Part shown: piece after piece, positions 36,918-45,901 of the stretch | Layout of the letters: each line of letters opens with the position of its first letter | Position numbering within the stretch: the stretch's first letter is position 1 | Assembly: GCF_034424625.1 (NCBI RefSeq) | Contig: NZ_CP139976.1 | Coordinates: forward strand, 1,736,001 to 1,800,000 | Length of the DNA: 64,000 nt | Reading direction: 5' to 3' | Source of the DNA: Janthinobacterium lividum | GTDB taxonomy: Bacteria > Pseudomonadota > Gammaproteobacteria > Burkholderiales > Burkholderiaceae_D | The notes under the pieces: model-generated | The model's input: the letters and a program-made list of their open reading frames with translations, nothing else | Told to the model about the DNA's origin: nothing | Database searches by the model: none | Program-made: the position numbers and the translations under genes

Positions 36918-38453
36918 ATGATGCCTGCTCCTCCCGTCCTGACCATTGCCGTGCGCGCCTTGCTGCTGTGCGCCCTGGCCATGCCGGCGTGCGCGCAGGA
37001 TGGCGTGGATGGCGGCGCGGCCGGCGTCACGCATGGCGACTTGTCCGCCGAGCTGGCGCAGGGCGGCCAGCACAGCGTGCGCGGCGCCTTGTCGCGCGAG
37101 CAGGGCGGCATGACGCTCGATGTGGCCATGGACGGACTGCGCAATGGCAATTACCGCGATGGCAGCGTGTTTCACCAGCGCGGCTTCAATGGCGGCGCGG
37201 AATGGAAGGTGCGGCAGGGCCGCTTCGGCTTCAGCGCCGACCAGCTGAACCAGGACACCAGCTATCCCGCGCCCGAGGCGCCGTTCCTGGCCATGCTGGC
37301 GGCCCGCCCGGAAGACCTGTACCGCTATGAAGTGCGGCGCGTCAGCGCCTTCGTGCAGCGCTATGTGGGCAGTTTCGAGCTGGGCGTGGAACTGTCGCAG
37401 CGGGAAAAGCGCGCCACGGCCCACTATGCGGGCGAGGAGGGCAGCAGCGAATCGAGATACAGCAGCCGCCGCCGGCAGCTGGCGCCGCGCCTGCGCCATT
37501 ACGGCAAGGTGGGCGGCGTGGGCACGGATACGGAAGTGGGCCTGGACCTGATGCAGTGGCAGCGGCGCTCGGGCAGTGATGGCGATGGGCAGCGCCGCCA
37601 GTATTCGCGCGCGCTGCTGCTGCGCGAGGAGCTGGCCTTCGGCGGCCTGTATGCGCCGCGCCTGTTGCTGGGACTGCGGCATGAACAGTTCCAGCTCGAT
37701 CCAGCCGACATGCCCGCCGGCGGCAGCGACTGGGAAAACCAGAATGCCTGGGACGTGCAGGGCAGCCTGCAATTGCGCCCGCAACTGAGCGTGTACGCCA
37801 AGGCTGCGCGCAGCTACCGCATCGACGACGATGGTTATACCCGTGCCGGCTACCGCCCCCTGGCGGGACAGCTGCGGCGCGAAATGGAAGTGGGCGCCAC
37901 CTTCGGCGACGTGGCGCGCAGCGCTTCCGTGCGCGTGTTCAGCGAGCGCCTGAGCAACCAGATCGTTTTCGACCAGAGCCTGGGCCAGCTGGGCTTTGCG
38001 GGCAACCTCGACCCCTCGCGCCGCGACGGCATCGCCATCGAGGCCAGCATGGCGCTGGCGCGCGACTGGCGCCTCGACGGGCAACTGCGGCAAGTGCATG
38101 CGCGCTATGACGATTACGCCTATGACGGCCCGGATATCGCCCTCGTGCCGAAAACCCTGGCCAGCCTGCGCCTGTACTGGACGGGACAGGCCGGCGCCAG
38201 TGCCGACATGGGCGTGCAATGGCTGCGCGCGCTGCGCTACGGTCCCGATTTCGCCAACAGCTGCCTGGCGCAAGTGCCTGCGTTTGCCACCGTGGACGGG
38301 CGCTATGTGCGCAAGCTGGGCGCCTGGGAGCTGGAACTGGCCGGCAGCAACCTGGCCAACCGCCGCCATTACGGCGATGCGCCAGGCTGCCGCTCCAGCA
38401 TTTATCTCAAGGATGCGCGCCAGCTGCGCGTGTCGGCGCGCTACCATTTTTGA
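36918..38453 (+). CDS. TonB-receptor-like outer-membrane beta-barrel lacking a plug
   Basis: 511 aa. Signal peptide (VRALLLCALAMPACAQ), then beta-hairpin-rich sequence throughout, ending in the aromatic C-terminal residue required for barrel assembly (LRVSARYHF). The C-terminal half resembles TonB-dependent receptors (YAKAARSYRIDDDGY, LANRRHYGDAPGCRSSIYL, region like the last barrel strands). The N-terminal plug domain and a TonB box are not visible, and the length is about 150-200 residues short for a full receptor. It may be a passive porin-like barrel or MtrB-like; no partner is adjacent. Confidence 0.7.
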   Translation: MMPAPPVLTIAVRALLLCALAMPACAQDGVDGGAAGVTHGDLSAELAQGGQHSVRGALSREQGGMTLDVAMDGLRNGNYRDGSVFHQRGFNGGAEWKVRQGRFGFSADQLNQDTSYPAPEAPFLAMLAARPEDLYRYEVRRVSAFVQRYVGSFELGVELSQREKRATAHYAGEEGSSESRYSSRRRQLAPRLRHYGKVGGVGTDTEVGLDLMQWQRRSGSDGDGQRRQYSRALLLREELAFGGLYAPRLLLGLRHEQFQLDPADMPAGGSDWENQNAWDVQGSLQLRPQLSVYAKAARSYRIDDDGYTRAGYRPLAGQLRREMEVGATFGDVARSASVRVFSERLSNQIVFDQSLGQLGFAGNLDPSRRDGIAIEASMALARDWRLDGQLRQVHARYDDYAYDGPDIALVPKTLASLRLYWTGQAGASADMGVQWLRALRYGPDFANSCLAQVPAFATVDGRYVRKLGAWELELAGSNLANRRHYGDAPGCRSSIYLKDARQLRVSARYHF

Positions 38454-38599
38454 GGCGCGGGCGCGGCGGGGCTTAAATGCGGCTTAAGCGGGCGCAAACC
38501 GGGGCGATAAAGACGGTTTTTTTCCGCCCGGGCTTCATCGCCCGGCGCAAAAAGTGGTAATCTCGCCCCGTTCACGACCATTTATGAAGAAGGATTATT

Positions 38600-39271
38600 A
38601 TGCGTTTTCTGCGTTTCTTGCGTCCCCTGCTTGCCGCCGTCACCCTGGTGGCGGCCACCGGCGGCGCCATGGCGGCCGATACCGGCTTTACCACGCTCCC
38701 GACGCCAGTGCGCACGGACACGGGCAAGAAGGTGGAAGTGGTCGAGTACTTCATGTATTCCTGCCCGCATTGCTACGCGCTCGATCCGCTGATGCACGAC
38801 TGGGTCAAGAAGCAGGGCGACAAGATCGCCTTCCGCCGGATCCACCTGGCCTTCAATGGCCCGAAGGATCCGCAGGCGCACGCCTATGCCACCCTGGAAG
38901 CGATGGGCCAGCTGGACCAGTTCCACGACAAGATCTTCCGCGCCATCCACGTCGAGCGCAACCGCCTGAACCGCGATGACGCCATCCTCGACCTGCTGGT
39001 CAAGAACGGCATCGACAAGGCGAAATACCTGGACATGTTCAATTCCTTCGGCGTGCAGACCAAGCTGAAACGCAATGAACAGCTGATCACGGCCAGCAAG
39101 ATCGACAGCGCGCCGACCATCGTCATCGATGGCCGCTTCGTGACGTCGCCGGCGCAGCTGTCGCGTCCGGGGCAGTCCGAGCCTCAGACCCAGACAGCGA
39201 CCCTGCGCGTGATGGATGAACTGGTGGCGCGCGTGCTGAAAGAGCGCGCCCCGGCGCCAGCGAAGAAGTAA
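38600..39271 (+). CDS. dsbA: Thiol:disulfide interchange protein DsbA
   Basis: 223 aa. Signal peptide (LLAAVTLVAATGGAMA) and a thioredoxin fold with active site CPHC in EYFMYSCPHCYALDPLM. The cis-proline loop is SAPTIVIDGRFV. It oxidises cysteine pairs in exported proteins. The gene directly after it, 12 bp away, encodes a small membrane protein with two exported cysteines, a plausible substrate or partner. dsbB is not in the window. Confidence 0.94.
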   Translation: MRFLRFLRPLLAAVTLVAATGGAMAADTGFTTLPTPVRTDTGKKVEVVEYFMYSCPHCYALDPLMHDWVKKQGDKIAFRRIHLAFNGPKDPQAHAYATLEAMGQLDQFHDKIFRAIHVERNRLNRDDAILDLLVKNGIDKAKYLDMFNSFGVQTKLKRNEQLITASKIDSAPTIVIDGRFVTSPAQLSRPGQSEPQTQTATLRVMDELVARVLKERAPAPAKK

Positions 39272-39283
39272 GCGGAGCGCATC

Positions 39284-39508
39284 ATGAAACAGCTGCCCTG
39301 GACCTTGTGCGCACTGGCTCTTGCCCTCGTGGCGTGGCTGGCGATTGCGATCGTCAGCGTGGAAAACCAGCGCAATGCGCTGGTCACCAAGGCGTGCGTG
39401 GACCCCGCGTTCAAGAACGAGGTCGACGCGAAATGCCTGGCGTCCGTGCAATCGCGCGAGCACTGGTGGCAGCACCTCGCCTACGCCATGACGCATTTCA
39501 GGTCATAG
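39284..39508 (+). CDS. Small single-pass membrane protein, C-x12-C/HWWQH family (paralogue 1)
   Basis: 74 aa. One N-terminal membrane helix (WTLCALALALVAWLAIAIVS) and a short exported domain: ENQRNALVTKAC, 12 residues, then CLASVQSREHWWQH. The same pattern occurs in the protein at 48542-48859 (ENQRYALETKAC, 12 residues, C, then SRDHWWQH). I do not recognise the family. The two cysteines at fixed spacing, together with the position behind dsbA, suggest a disulfide. It probably shares the dsbA transcript. Confidence 0.75.
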   Translation: MKQLPWTLCALALALVAWLAIAIVSVENQRNALVTKACVDPAFKNEVDAKCLASVQSREHWWQHLAYAMTHFRS

Positions 39509-39628
39509 AACGCCGGATAAAATCTACTGCGCGTCGCGCTTTGCGGCCGGCGATGCTCACCGTACTAGAGTACGGTTGCGCTTCTCGGCCACAAATCACT
39601 GCCGCTCGCTACGATTTTCTCCGGCGTT
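39509..39628. repeat. Dispersed intergenic repeat, copy B
   Basis: 120 bp directly after the stop of the small membrane protein. Terminal inverted repeats AACGCCGGATAAAATC (39509-39524) and GATTTTCTCCGGCGTT (39613-39628) match at 15 of 16 positions. A central hairpin CCGTACT-AG-AGTACGG lies at 39560-39575. It aligns with 10480-10607, including a 25-bp identical run. No transposase or conserved open frame. It resembles a MITE or REP-doublet type element. Confidence 0.8.
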
Positions 39629-39656
39629 GTGACGATAAGGAATAGACAGACAAACT

Positions 39657-39679
39657 GCCCGCCTTGCGCGGGCTTTTTT
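39657..39679 (+). terminator. Rho-independent terminator after the dsbA unit
   Basis: GCCCGC (39657-39662) pairs with GCGGGC (39668-39673), followed by six T residues. It lies after repeat copy B, so a dsbA transcript would include the repeat. Confidence 0.82.
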
Positions 39680-39729
39680 ACGCCTGCAGCTTACAGGTAT
39701 CATGAAGCCACAACCATTCAGGAGGAACG

Positions 39730-40476
39730 ATGAAGGAAGTGATCTTGATTACCGGTAGCAGCCGCGGCATCGGCGCGGCGACGGCACAGCTGGCGGCGCG
39801 CCAGGGCTATGCCGTGTGCATCAATTATGTGCGCGATGCGCAGGCGGCCGAGGCGCTGTGCGCGCGCATCGTGGCCGAGGGGGGCGATGCCATCGCCGTG
39901 CAGGCCGACGTCAGCGACGCGCAAGACGTGGAACGGCTGTTTGCGGAAGTCGATGCGCGCCTGGGGACGCTCACGGCGCTGGTCAACAATGTGGGCGTGC
40001 TGGAGCAGAAATGCCGGCTGGCCGATATCTCCGTGCAGCGCCTGGAACGCGTGCTGCGCACCAATGTGATCAGTTATTTCCTGTGCTGCCAGCAGGCCGT
40101 GCGGCGCATGTCGACGGCCAACGGCGGGCAGGGCGGGCGCATCGTGAACGTGTCGTCGGCAGCCGCGCGCCTCGGCTCCCCGGGCGAATACATCGATTAC
40201 GCGGCCTCGAAAGGCGCCGTCGATACCCTGACCCTCGGCCTGGCGAAGGAAGTGGCGGCCGAGGGCATCCGCGTCAACGGCGTGCGGCCCGGCATCATCT
40301 ATACGGAGATCCACGCTTCCGGCGGCGAACCGGGACGGGTGGCGCGCCTGGCGTCCGGCGTGCCCATGCAGCGGGGCGGCCAGCCGGAAGAAATCGCTGA
40401 CGCCATCCTGTACCTGCTGGGACCGGGCGCCAGCTATGTGACGGGCAGCATCCTCGACGTGGCGGGCGGGCGCTGA
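39730..40476 (+). CDS. SDR family NAD(P)-dependent oxidoreductase
   Basis: 248 aa, preceded by a perfect AGGAGG ribosome site. Classical short-chain dehydrogenase: cofactor motif ITGSSRGIGAATAQLA (TGxxxGIG), NNVGVLEQ (NNxG), catalytic Ser in VNVSSAAARLG, and Tyr/Lys in YIDYAASKGAVDTLTLGLA. The NYVRDAQ after strand 2 suggests NADP(H) preference. The substrate is unknown. The C-terminus YVTGSILDVAGGR is typical. The gene stands alone between a terminator and an unrelated gene. Confidence 0.9.
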   Translation: MKEVILITGSSRGIGAATAQLAARQGYAVCINYVRDAQAAEALCARIVAEGGDAIAVQADVSDAQDVERLFAEVDARLGTLTALVNNVGVLEQKCRLADISVQRLERVLRTNVISYFLCCQQAVRRMSTANGGQGGRIVNVSSAAARLGSPGEYIDYAASKGAVDTLTLGLAKEVAAEGIRVNGVRPGIIYTEIHASGGEPGRVARLASGVPMQRGGQPEEIADAILYLLGPGASYVTGSILDVAGGR

Positions 40477-40606
40477 TTTCCACGCATTTTCAACTTCTGC
40501 AAGCAAGTGATTCAAGCGCGGGGCCAATTATCAAATAGGGCAAGCGAGTCCAGAATGGCGGGGTGCCATTGCAGCAGGCACACCGATCAACCCACCTGGA
40601 TTCATT

Positions 40607-41143
40607 ATGCCCGCACCTGTTCTTGCCCCCGCCATCCTGGCCCTTTCTCTGCTGGCTGCCGCGCCAGCCCATGCCGCCGTAAATCTGCCCATGCCGGCCC
40701 ACCTGGCCGGCGCCGCTGCCACCGACAAGGTGGTACTGGCGGCGCGCCGCTATGCCGCGTTCTGGCAGAGCGGCGACCCGGCCCTGGCGCGCCTGGCGCT
40801 GGCCGATGATTTCAACGACCGCACCTTGCCCGCCGGGCGTGCGCAGGGATTGGCCGGTCCGCTGCAGGCATCTGACGTGTTTCATGCGGCCGTGCCGGAT
40901 TTGCAGGTGGCCATCGAGGACATGCTGGTGGCCGGCGACCGGGTCAGCCTGCGCCTGCATTTCACGGGGCGCTTCACGGGCGTCTTCCCCACGCCGCAGG
41001 GACCCTTGCAGGGACAGGGGCAAGCCATCGATTTCCATGCCTTCGATCTGTACCAGGTCAATGCGCAGGGCCGCATCAGCGACAACTGGCACCTGGAAGA
41101 TAATCTGACCCTGCTGCGCCAGCTGGGCGTGCTGGCGCCCTGA
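40607..41143 (+). CDS. Secreted NTF2/SnoaL-like protein
   Basis: 178 aa. Signal peptide (LAPAILALSLLAAAPAHA) followed by a SnoaL/NTF2-type cone fold: RYAAFWQSGDPALARLALAD, then FHAAVPDLQVAIEDMLVAGD and RVSLRLHFTGRFTGVFPTP, which is the pattern of SnoaL-like polyketide cyclase family proteins. Export is unusual for that family. No catalytic assignment can be made. It ends 10 bp from the convergent LysR gene. Confidence 0.75.
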   Translation: MPAPVLAPAILALSLLAAAPAHAAVNLPMPAHLAGAAATDKVVLAARRYAAFWQSGDPALARLALADDFNDRTLPAGRAQGLAGPLQASDVFHAAVPDLQVAIEDMLVAGDRVSLRLHFTGRFTGVFPTPQGPLQGQGQAIDFHAFDLYQVNAQGRISDNWHLEDNLTLLRQLGVLAP

Positions 41144-41153
41144 TGACGGCCCG

Positions 41154-42074
41154 CTAGCCTTGCGCCGGCAGGGCCGCGAACTGCTGCAGCAGGAATTCGA
41201 TCAGCAGGGCCACGCGCGGCGGCTGGAAGCGGCTGCGCCGGTACAGCAGGTTCAGGGGGACGCTATCGGCAAAGTAATCGTCGAGCACCGTCTGCAGGCG
41301 TCCGGCGGACAGGTCGCCGCCGATGTCGAGCAGGGATTTGTAGGCATAGCCATGGCCGGCCACGGCCCAGCGGCGGATGATTTCGCCGTCGTTGCTGTGC
41401 CAGGCGCCTTGCGGGCGCAGGCTATGGCGCTTGCCATCCTCGCGGTAGCGCCACTCCTGCGGCGCACCGTCGCCCGCCGTGAGCACGAGGGCCGGCAGCA
41501 TCGCCAGGTCGCGCGGCGTGGCCGGCATGCCCACTCTGGCGGCCAACGCGGGAGATACGCACACGACGCGCCGGCCAGGGTGCAGCAAACGCGCCACCAT
41601 GTCGCTGTCGGGCAGTTCGCCGTAGCGGATGGCCAGGTCGATGTCGTCCTGCACCAGCCTGGCCGTGGCGTCCGTCAAGGTCAGCGCATGGCGCACCTGC
41701 GGGTGCTGGGCGGCAAAGCGGTCGAGCATCGGCAGCAGCAGCTGGCGGCCGATGTCGGACGGCGCCGAGATGCGCACCACGCCGCGCACGCCGGCGCCGC
41801 CTGCGTGCAAGCCGTCTTCGGCCTGCGCCAGCAAGTCCAGCGCCTGTTCGCTGTAATGGCGGTAGTGCAAACCCTCTTCCGTCAGGCGCAGCTGGCGCGT
41901 GGTGCGCTCGAACAGGGTGACGCCCAGCGCCGTTTCCAGGCGCGCGATGGCGGCGCTGGCGGCGGCCGGCGACAGGCCGTGCTTGCGGCCCGCCGCGGAA
42001 AAACTGCCCAGCACCGCGGCGTCGAGGAACAGGGCGATTTCCGCCAGGCGCCCGGCGCCGCCGCTGCGGATCAT
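41154..42074 (-). CDS. LysR family transcriptional regulator (distal gene of efflux operon)
   Basis: 306 aa from ATG 42074. HTH in residues 10-70 (FLDAAVLGSFSAAGRKHGLS, AAASAAIARLETALG, LFERTTRQLRLTEEG), effector domain behind it. It overlaps the end of the HlyD-type gene by 4 bp (ATGA), so it is co-transcribed with the pump rather than divergent from it, which is unusual for LysR regulators. It may control the operon or a separate target. The pump operon also carries a MarR gene. Confidence 0.88.
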   Translation of the reverse strand: MIRSGGAGRLAEIALFLDAAVLGSFSAAGRKHGLSPAAASAAIARLETALGVTLFERTTRQLRLTEEGLHYRHYSEQALDLLAQAEDGLHAGGAGVRGVVRISAPSDIGRQLLLPMLDRFAAQHPQVRHALTLTDATARLVQDDIDLAIRYGELPDSDMVARLLHPGRRVVCVSPALAARVGMPATPRDLAMLPALVLTAGDGAPQEWRYREDGKRHSLRPQGAWHSNDGEIIRRWAVAGHGYAYKSLLDIGGDLSAGRLQTVLDDYFADSVPLNLLYRRSRFQPPRVALLIEFLLQQFAALPAQG

Positions 42075-42967
42075 GCCGGGTGCGCGGCCACGGGCTTCGG
42101 CGCCGGCGCAGAATGGGGCGTGATCACCACGGTGCAAGTGGTGCCGGCCACCAGCAATTGCCCTTTCGGCTGCTCGTCGATGTGGATGCGCACGGGCACG
42201 CGCTGCGCCAGGCGCACCCAGTTGAAGGTGGGATTGACGTCGGCCAGCAGTTCGCGGCCCGTGGCGGCGTCGCGGTCGGTGATGCCGCGCGCGATGCTCT
42301 CGATGTGGCCGTGCAGGGTGCCGCCGCTCATCAGATTCATTTCCGCCTTGTCGTCCTGCGCCAGCATGCCCAGCTTGGTCTCTTCGAAATAGCCGACGAC
42401 ATAGTACGAGGCGCTGTCGATGACGGCCAGCTTGGCCGCGCCGACGGCGGCGAAATCGCCCTTGTGCACGTTCAGGTTCGTCACGTAGCCGCTGACGGGG
42501 GCGCGCACGGTGGTGCGTTCCAGGTTCAATTGCGCCAGCGCGCGCGCGGCCACGGCGGCCTGCACCTGCGACGAGGCCGAGCTGGCGGCAAAGGCGGCGC
42601 TTTCGCGGCTTTCCGTCGAGATGATGCTGGCGTCAAGGCCTGCGCGGCGCTGGGCTTCCTTGCCGCGGCGTCCCTGTTCCGTCCTTTGCGCGGCCAGCAC
42701 CGCGTCGGCCTGCGCCAGTGCGCTCGTGTAGCGTTCCTTGTCGACGACGAAGAGCACGTCGCCCTTTTGCACCACCTGGTTGTCGCGTACCAGCACGTCC
42801 GTGACGGTGCCGGCGACGTCGGCACTGATGTTGACAATGTCGGCCTTGATGCGGCCGTCGCGCGTCCACGGCGACTCCATGTAGCGGTCCCAGACGGTCT
42901 TGCCTATCCACAGCGCGGCGGCCAGGAGCAGCAAGGTGATTGCATAGCGGGTCAGTTTGCTTACCAT
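42071..42967 (-). CDS. HlyD/AaeA-type periplasmic efflux adaptor
   Basis: 298 aa from ATG 42967. One N-terminal helix (YAITLLLLAAALWIGKTVWD), a biotinyl-lipoyl-like half (GRIKADIVNISADVAGTVTD, VLVRDNQVVQKGDVLFVVD), a coiled-coil hairpin, then the second half (TTVRAPVSGYVTNLNVHKGD). It links the FUSC inner-membrane pump to the outer-membrane channel. Order and size match AaeA. The upstream DUF1656 gene is 38 bp away. Confidence 0.92.
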   Translation of the reverse strand: MVSKLTRYAITLLLLAAALWIGKTVWDRYMESPWTRDGRIKADIVNISADVAGTVTDVLVRDNQVVQKGDVLFVVDKERYTSALAQADAVLAAQRTEQGRRGKEAQRRAGLDASIISTESRESAAFAASSASSQVQAAVAARALAQLNLERTTVRAPVSGYVTNLNVHKGDFAAVGAAKLAVIDSASYYVVGYFEETKLGMLAQDDKAEMNLMSGGTLHGHIESIARGITDRDAATGRELLADVNPTFNWVRLAQRVPVRIHIDEQPKGQLLVAGTTCTVVITPHSAPAPKPVAAHPA

Positions 42968-43005
42968 GTCGGCAGCCTTTCCTTGATGGGGTTGAACAGT
43001 TTTTT

Positions 43006-43206
43006 TTATTTGTAAAGCGATAAAGCCAGCGCGCCAAAGATGGCGATGAAAATGCACAGCCGCGCCAGCGACGGGTGCCACACCATGCGGTACACGCCCA
43101 GCCAGCCCAGCACGCGGTCGAGCAGGGTTTGCAGGCCGATGCTGAGGATGAACAGGGGCAGCAGGGTAGGAATCAGAATTCCGAACAGGGCGAATTCACG
43201 CGGCAT
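43006..43206 (-). CDS. DUF1656 (AaeX-like) small membrane protein
   Basis: 66 aa from ATG 43206. Two membrane helices (FGILIPTLLPLFILSIGLQT and LCIFIAIFGALALSLY) with a short loop LGVYRMVWHP. The start MPREFALFGI and the length match the DUF1656 family that accompanies FUSC pumps. It overlaps the FUSC gene by 11 bp. Its role in the pump is not known. Confidence 0.9.
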   Translation of the reverse strand: MPREFALFGILIPTLLPLFILSIGLQTLLDRVLGWLGVYRMVWHPSLARLCIFIAIFGALALSLYK

Positions 43207-45352
43207 GGTGGTCTCCGGCGCCAGGCGCCATATGGTCGAGTAATGAGGTATAGATCGAATGCAGGTCGGCCAGCGCCGTGTGCAGGCGCAGGTCTTGCTC
43301 CTGCTTGCGTTCTGGTGTCGCACCGGCTTCCGTCTGGGCCGCGCGCACGACGGCGCCCGCCTGCAGGGTGGCTGCCAGCGCCGCCTGCAGTGCCGTTTCG
43401 CTGCGCGTGCGCAGCCAGGCGGCGATGTGGTCCACGCACTGCTGCAGCGCGTGGCGCGTGGCGCCTGGCCGGGCCGTCGCGATCAGTTCGCGCAATTCGA
43501 TCACCGAGTGGCCGATTTCCAGCAAGGTCAAGGCCTGGCGCACGACGGCGCGCGCAGCCTCGCCCGGCGCCGGTCCGGCCGCCGCATTGAGCTGGCTGAG
43601 CAAGTCGCGCACGCGGTTGTCGAAACGATGCTTGACTCTTCGCGCCGGCGCCGTGCACGCATGCAGCGCTTCGCGCCACAGGGCACGGCCGATGTGGTCC
43701 TTGTGGCCCATCGTGTGCTCGGGCAGCAGCACGGCAAACACGAGGGCCGCCAGCATCAGGCCCACGATCAGGGCCATGCCCGTGTTCAAGAAGGCCGCGC
43801 CATCGACATGCATCAGATTCGTCGGCGCCATCTGCGTGATGAAGGTCGACACGCCCAGGCCCACGCCCAGCTTGGCGGGATTCGTCATCAGGTACAGGCC
43901 GACGGCGAGGAAGGGCGCAAAACTCAGTACCAGCATGGGGAAACCGTCGCCGTGCACCAGCACGAAATACACGCACACGAGCGACAGCGGCATGGCGATG
44001 AGGAAGCCCGCCAGCACCTGGCGGATCATCATGATGGGACGCGGCGAGGACGAGGCCAGCGCGCAGAACACGGCCGCCATCAGCATCGCCGTGCTGGCGT
44101 AGGGCCAGGCGAGGAAGTAGGCGCCCAGCGCCAGCAGGGCCAGGCTGATGGCCGCGCGCGCGCCGCTGGCGATCACCAGCGCGGGCGGCGTCTTCGGCGC
44201 ATAGGCCCGCGGCGTGCTGATTTCCAGGGGCGTGTCGTGCGCCAGGCTGAAATACACTTCGTGAAAGCGGCTCATGTCGCGCGCGAAGCGCTCCAGCAGT
44301 TCGCACACGGTGTCGAAATCGATGCGCTGCGCATGCGCGATGGTCGCGCCGTCGATATCCGAGCGGGCCTGCGCCAGGGCCGTTTGCAGGTGCAGCTGCA
44401 TGGTGTCGAGCGAGTCTTGCGAAGGCGTCGCCTGCAGCGCTTCGGCGACGATGGCGTACAGGGGCGCGCAGGCCTGCATGACTTGGGTTTCGCCATCGCG
44501 CTGCAGGCGGTCGAACAGGCGGTGAAAGGTGTAGAAAGTGGTCAGCGCCGTCATGAAGGTGGCGTTGAAGGCGTGCAGCTTGCGGTTTTGCGCGCGCACG
44601 TGGCTGACCTTGCTGGTGACTTCGAACAGGGCGGCCGAGCGGCCCAGTTCCAGCGCCGCGACGTCGGCGGCAAACTGCAAATGCGTCAGTTCCACCTGCG
44701 CCGGCGTGAGCTTTTGCTGCAGCACGTCCTGGCAAAAGGTGAGGAATTTGCCGTAGCGGGCCTGCACCGTGCGCATCACCTGCGTGCCCTGGTGGCGCGG
44801 CAGCAGCACGCTGGAGACGGCCGTCGAGCAGATGATGCCCAGGCTCACTTCTGCCACGCGCGTGACGGCCAGCGCGAACACCTGCATCGGCTGCTCGATG
44901 GCGGGCAAGACGATCATGCAGGCCGTGTAGCCAGCCAGCACGTACACATACGATTGCGCGTTGCGGTGCAGGGCAGAGCCGCTCGTGCACAGGCCCACCC
45001 ACAGGGCCAGGCCGGCGAACAGCAGCACGGGCTGTTGCGGGAACAGGCCGATCAGGGTCAGCGCGGCCGTGCATCCGAGCAGGGTGCCGCACAGGCGGTA
45101 AAAGCTTTTTTCCAGCACCATGCCGCTGCTGGGCAGGGCCAGGATGATGGTGGTGGTCATCGCCGTGCTGGGCGAATCGAGACCCAGGCGGTAGGCCAGC
45201 CACAGGGCGCAGAAGGACGCGATGAGGGTCTTGCCGACGTAGATCCAGCGTTCGCCTTCCGTTGCGCGCCAGTCCTGCAGCGCCAGCGCCAGCCAGTGGG
45301 CCGCCCGGGTCAGGGGGCCGTGTGTGAATTTGGTTGCTGTGGCTGGCGTCAT
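43196..45352 (-). CDS. FUSC family efflux pump (AaeB/fusaric acid resistance type)
   Basis: 718 aa. Two blocks of membrane helices, each about five to six segments (residues about 30-175 and 385-520), separated by large cytoplasmic regions rich in helices, and a soluble C-terminal part. This is the FUSC/YccS layout. AaeB exports aromatic carboxylic acids; other members export fusaric acid or related compounds. The substrate here cannot be stated. Gene order pump, DUF1656, adaptor is the standard aaeBXA-like set. It starts 10 bp after the MarR stop. Confidence 0.92.
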   Translation of the reverse strand: MTPATATKFTHGPLTRAAHWLALALQDWRATEGERWIYVGKTLIASFCALWLAYRLGLDSPSTAMTTTIILALPSSGMVLEKSFYRLCGTLLGCTAALTLIGLFPQQPVLLFAGLALWVGLCTSGSALHRNAQSYVYVLAGYTACMIVLPAIEQPMQVFALAVTRVAEVSLGIICSTAVSSVLLPRHQGTQVMRTVQARYGKFLTFCQDVLQQKLTPAQVELTHLQFAADVAALELGRSAALFEVTSKVSHVRAQNRKLHAFNATFMTALTTFYTFHRLFDRLQRDGETQVMQACAPLYAIVAEALQATPSQDSLDTMQLHLQTALAQARSDIDGATIAHAQRIDFDTVCELLERFARDMSRFHEVYFSLAHDTPLEISTPRAYAPKTPPALVIASGARAAISLALLALGAYFLAWPYASTAMLMAAVFCALASSSPRPIMMIRQVLAGFLIAMPLSLVCVYFVLVHGDGFPMLVLSFAPFLAVGLYLMTNPAKLGVGLGVSTFITQMAPTNLMHVDGAAFLNTGMALIVGLMLAALVFAVLLPEHTMGHKDHIGRALWREALHACTAPARRVKHRFDNRVRDLLSQLNAAAGPAPGEAARAVVRQALTLLEIGHSVIELRELIATARPGATRHALQQCVDHIAAWLRTRSETALQAALAATLQAGAVVRAAQTEAGATPERKQEQDLRLHTALADLHSIYTSLLDHMAPGAGDHHAA

Positions 45353-45362
45353 CGATAGGCTA

Positions 45363-45869
45363 TCAGTTCTGGTTGTTGAGATTGTTCAGGTTGCGCAACT
45401 GGCGCATGTACAGCTTGTCGAGCACTTGCAGCTCTTCGTCCGTGAACCCTTCATACAGGGCCGAGGTTTCCTGGTACACATCGGGCAATGCCGTTTCGAT
45501 CAGTGCGCGGCCCTTGTCGGTCAGCGAGATCATCACCGAGCGGCGGTCGCCGGGACGCGTGCCGCGGTGGATCAGGCCGCGCGTTTCCAGGTCGTTGCAC
45601 ACGCGCGTCAGGTTGGCCGGCTTTTCATGGCAGGCCATGCCCAGGGTGCAGGCGTTCGAGGTTTCGTCGTCCGTGCCGTACAGCACGGCCAGCACCATGT
45701 AGCTGGCATCGACCAGGTCGTGCTTTTTCAGCGCCGCGTTGGTCAGGTCCTTCATGCCTTTTTGAATGTGGTACGTCATGCGCAACAGGCGCATCAGTTC
45801 CATGGGGAAGCCTGGCATGCGCGTGCGGATGTTTTGCAGCCGCTTGGAGGTGGCGTCAAAAGCGGTCAT
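45363..45869 (-). CDS. MarR family transcriptional regulator
   Basis: 168 aa from ATG 45869. An in-frame ATG at 45884 has no ribosome site, whereas AAGGA lies seven bases before 45869. The winged HTH reads CHEKPANLTRVCNDLETRGL, then IHRGTRPGDRRSVMISLTDKG, the DxRxxxxxLT wing of MarR. It is the first gene of the operon marR-FUSC-DUF1656-adaptor-LysR, so it probably represses the pump until an aromatic ligand binds. The gap to the upstream channel gene is 73 bp. Confidence 0.9.
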   Translation of the reverse strand: MTAFDATSKRLQNIRTRMPGFPMELMRLLRMTYHIQKGMKDLTNAALKKHDLVDASYMVLAVLYGTDDETSNACTLGMACHEKPANLTRVCNDLETRGLIHRGTRPGDRRSVMISLTDKGRALIETALPDVYQETSALYEGFTDEELQVLDKLYMRQLRNLNNLNNQN

Positions 45870-45901
45870 GTCATATTCCTTCATGTGTGAATAAAGTTCC
45901 G

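Noticed and set aside
38525..38549. GC-rich hairpin between the barrel gene and dsbA as a terminator
   Set aside because: The stem has a bulge and is followed by CAAAAAG, not a T-run. T residues precede rather than follow it.
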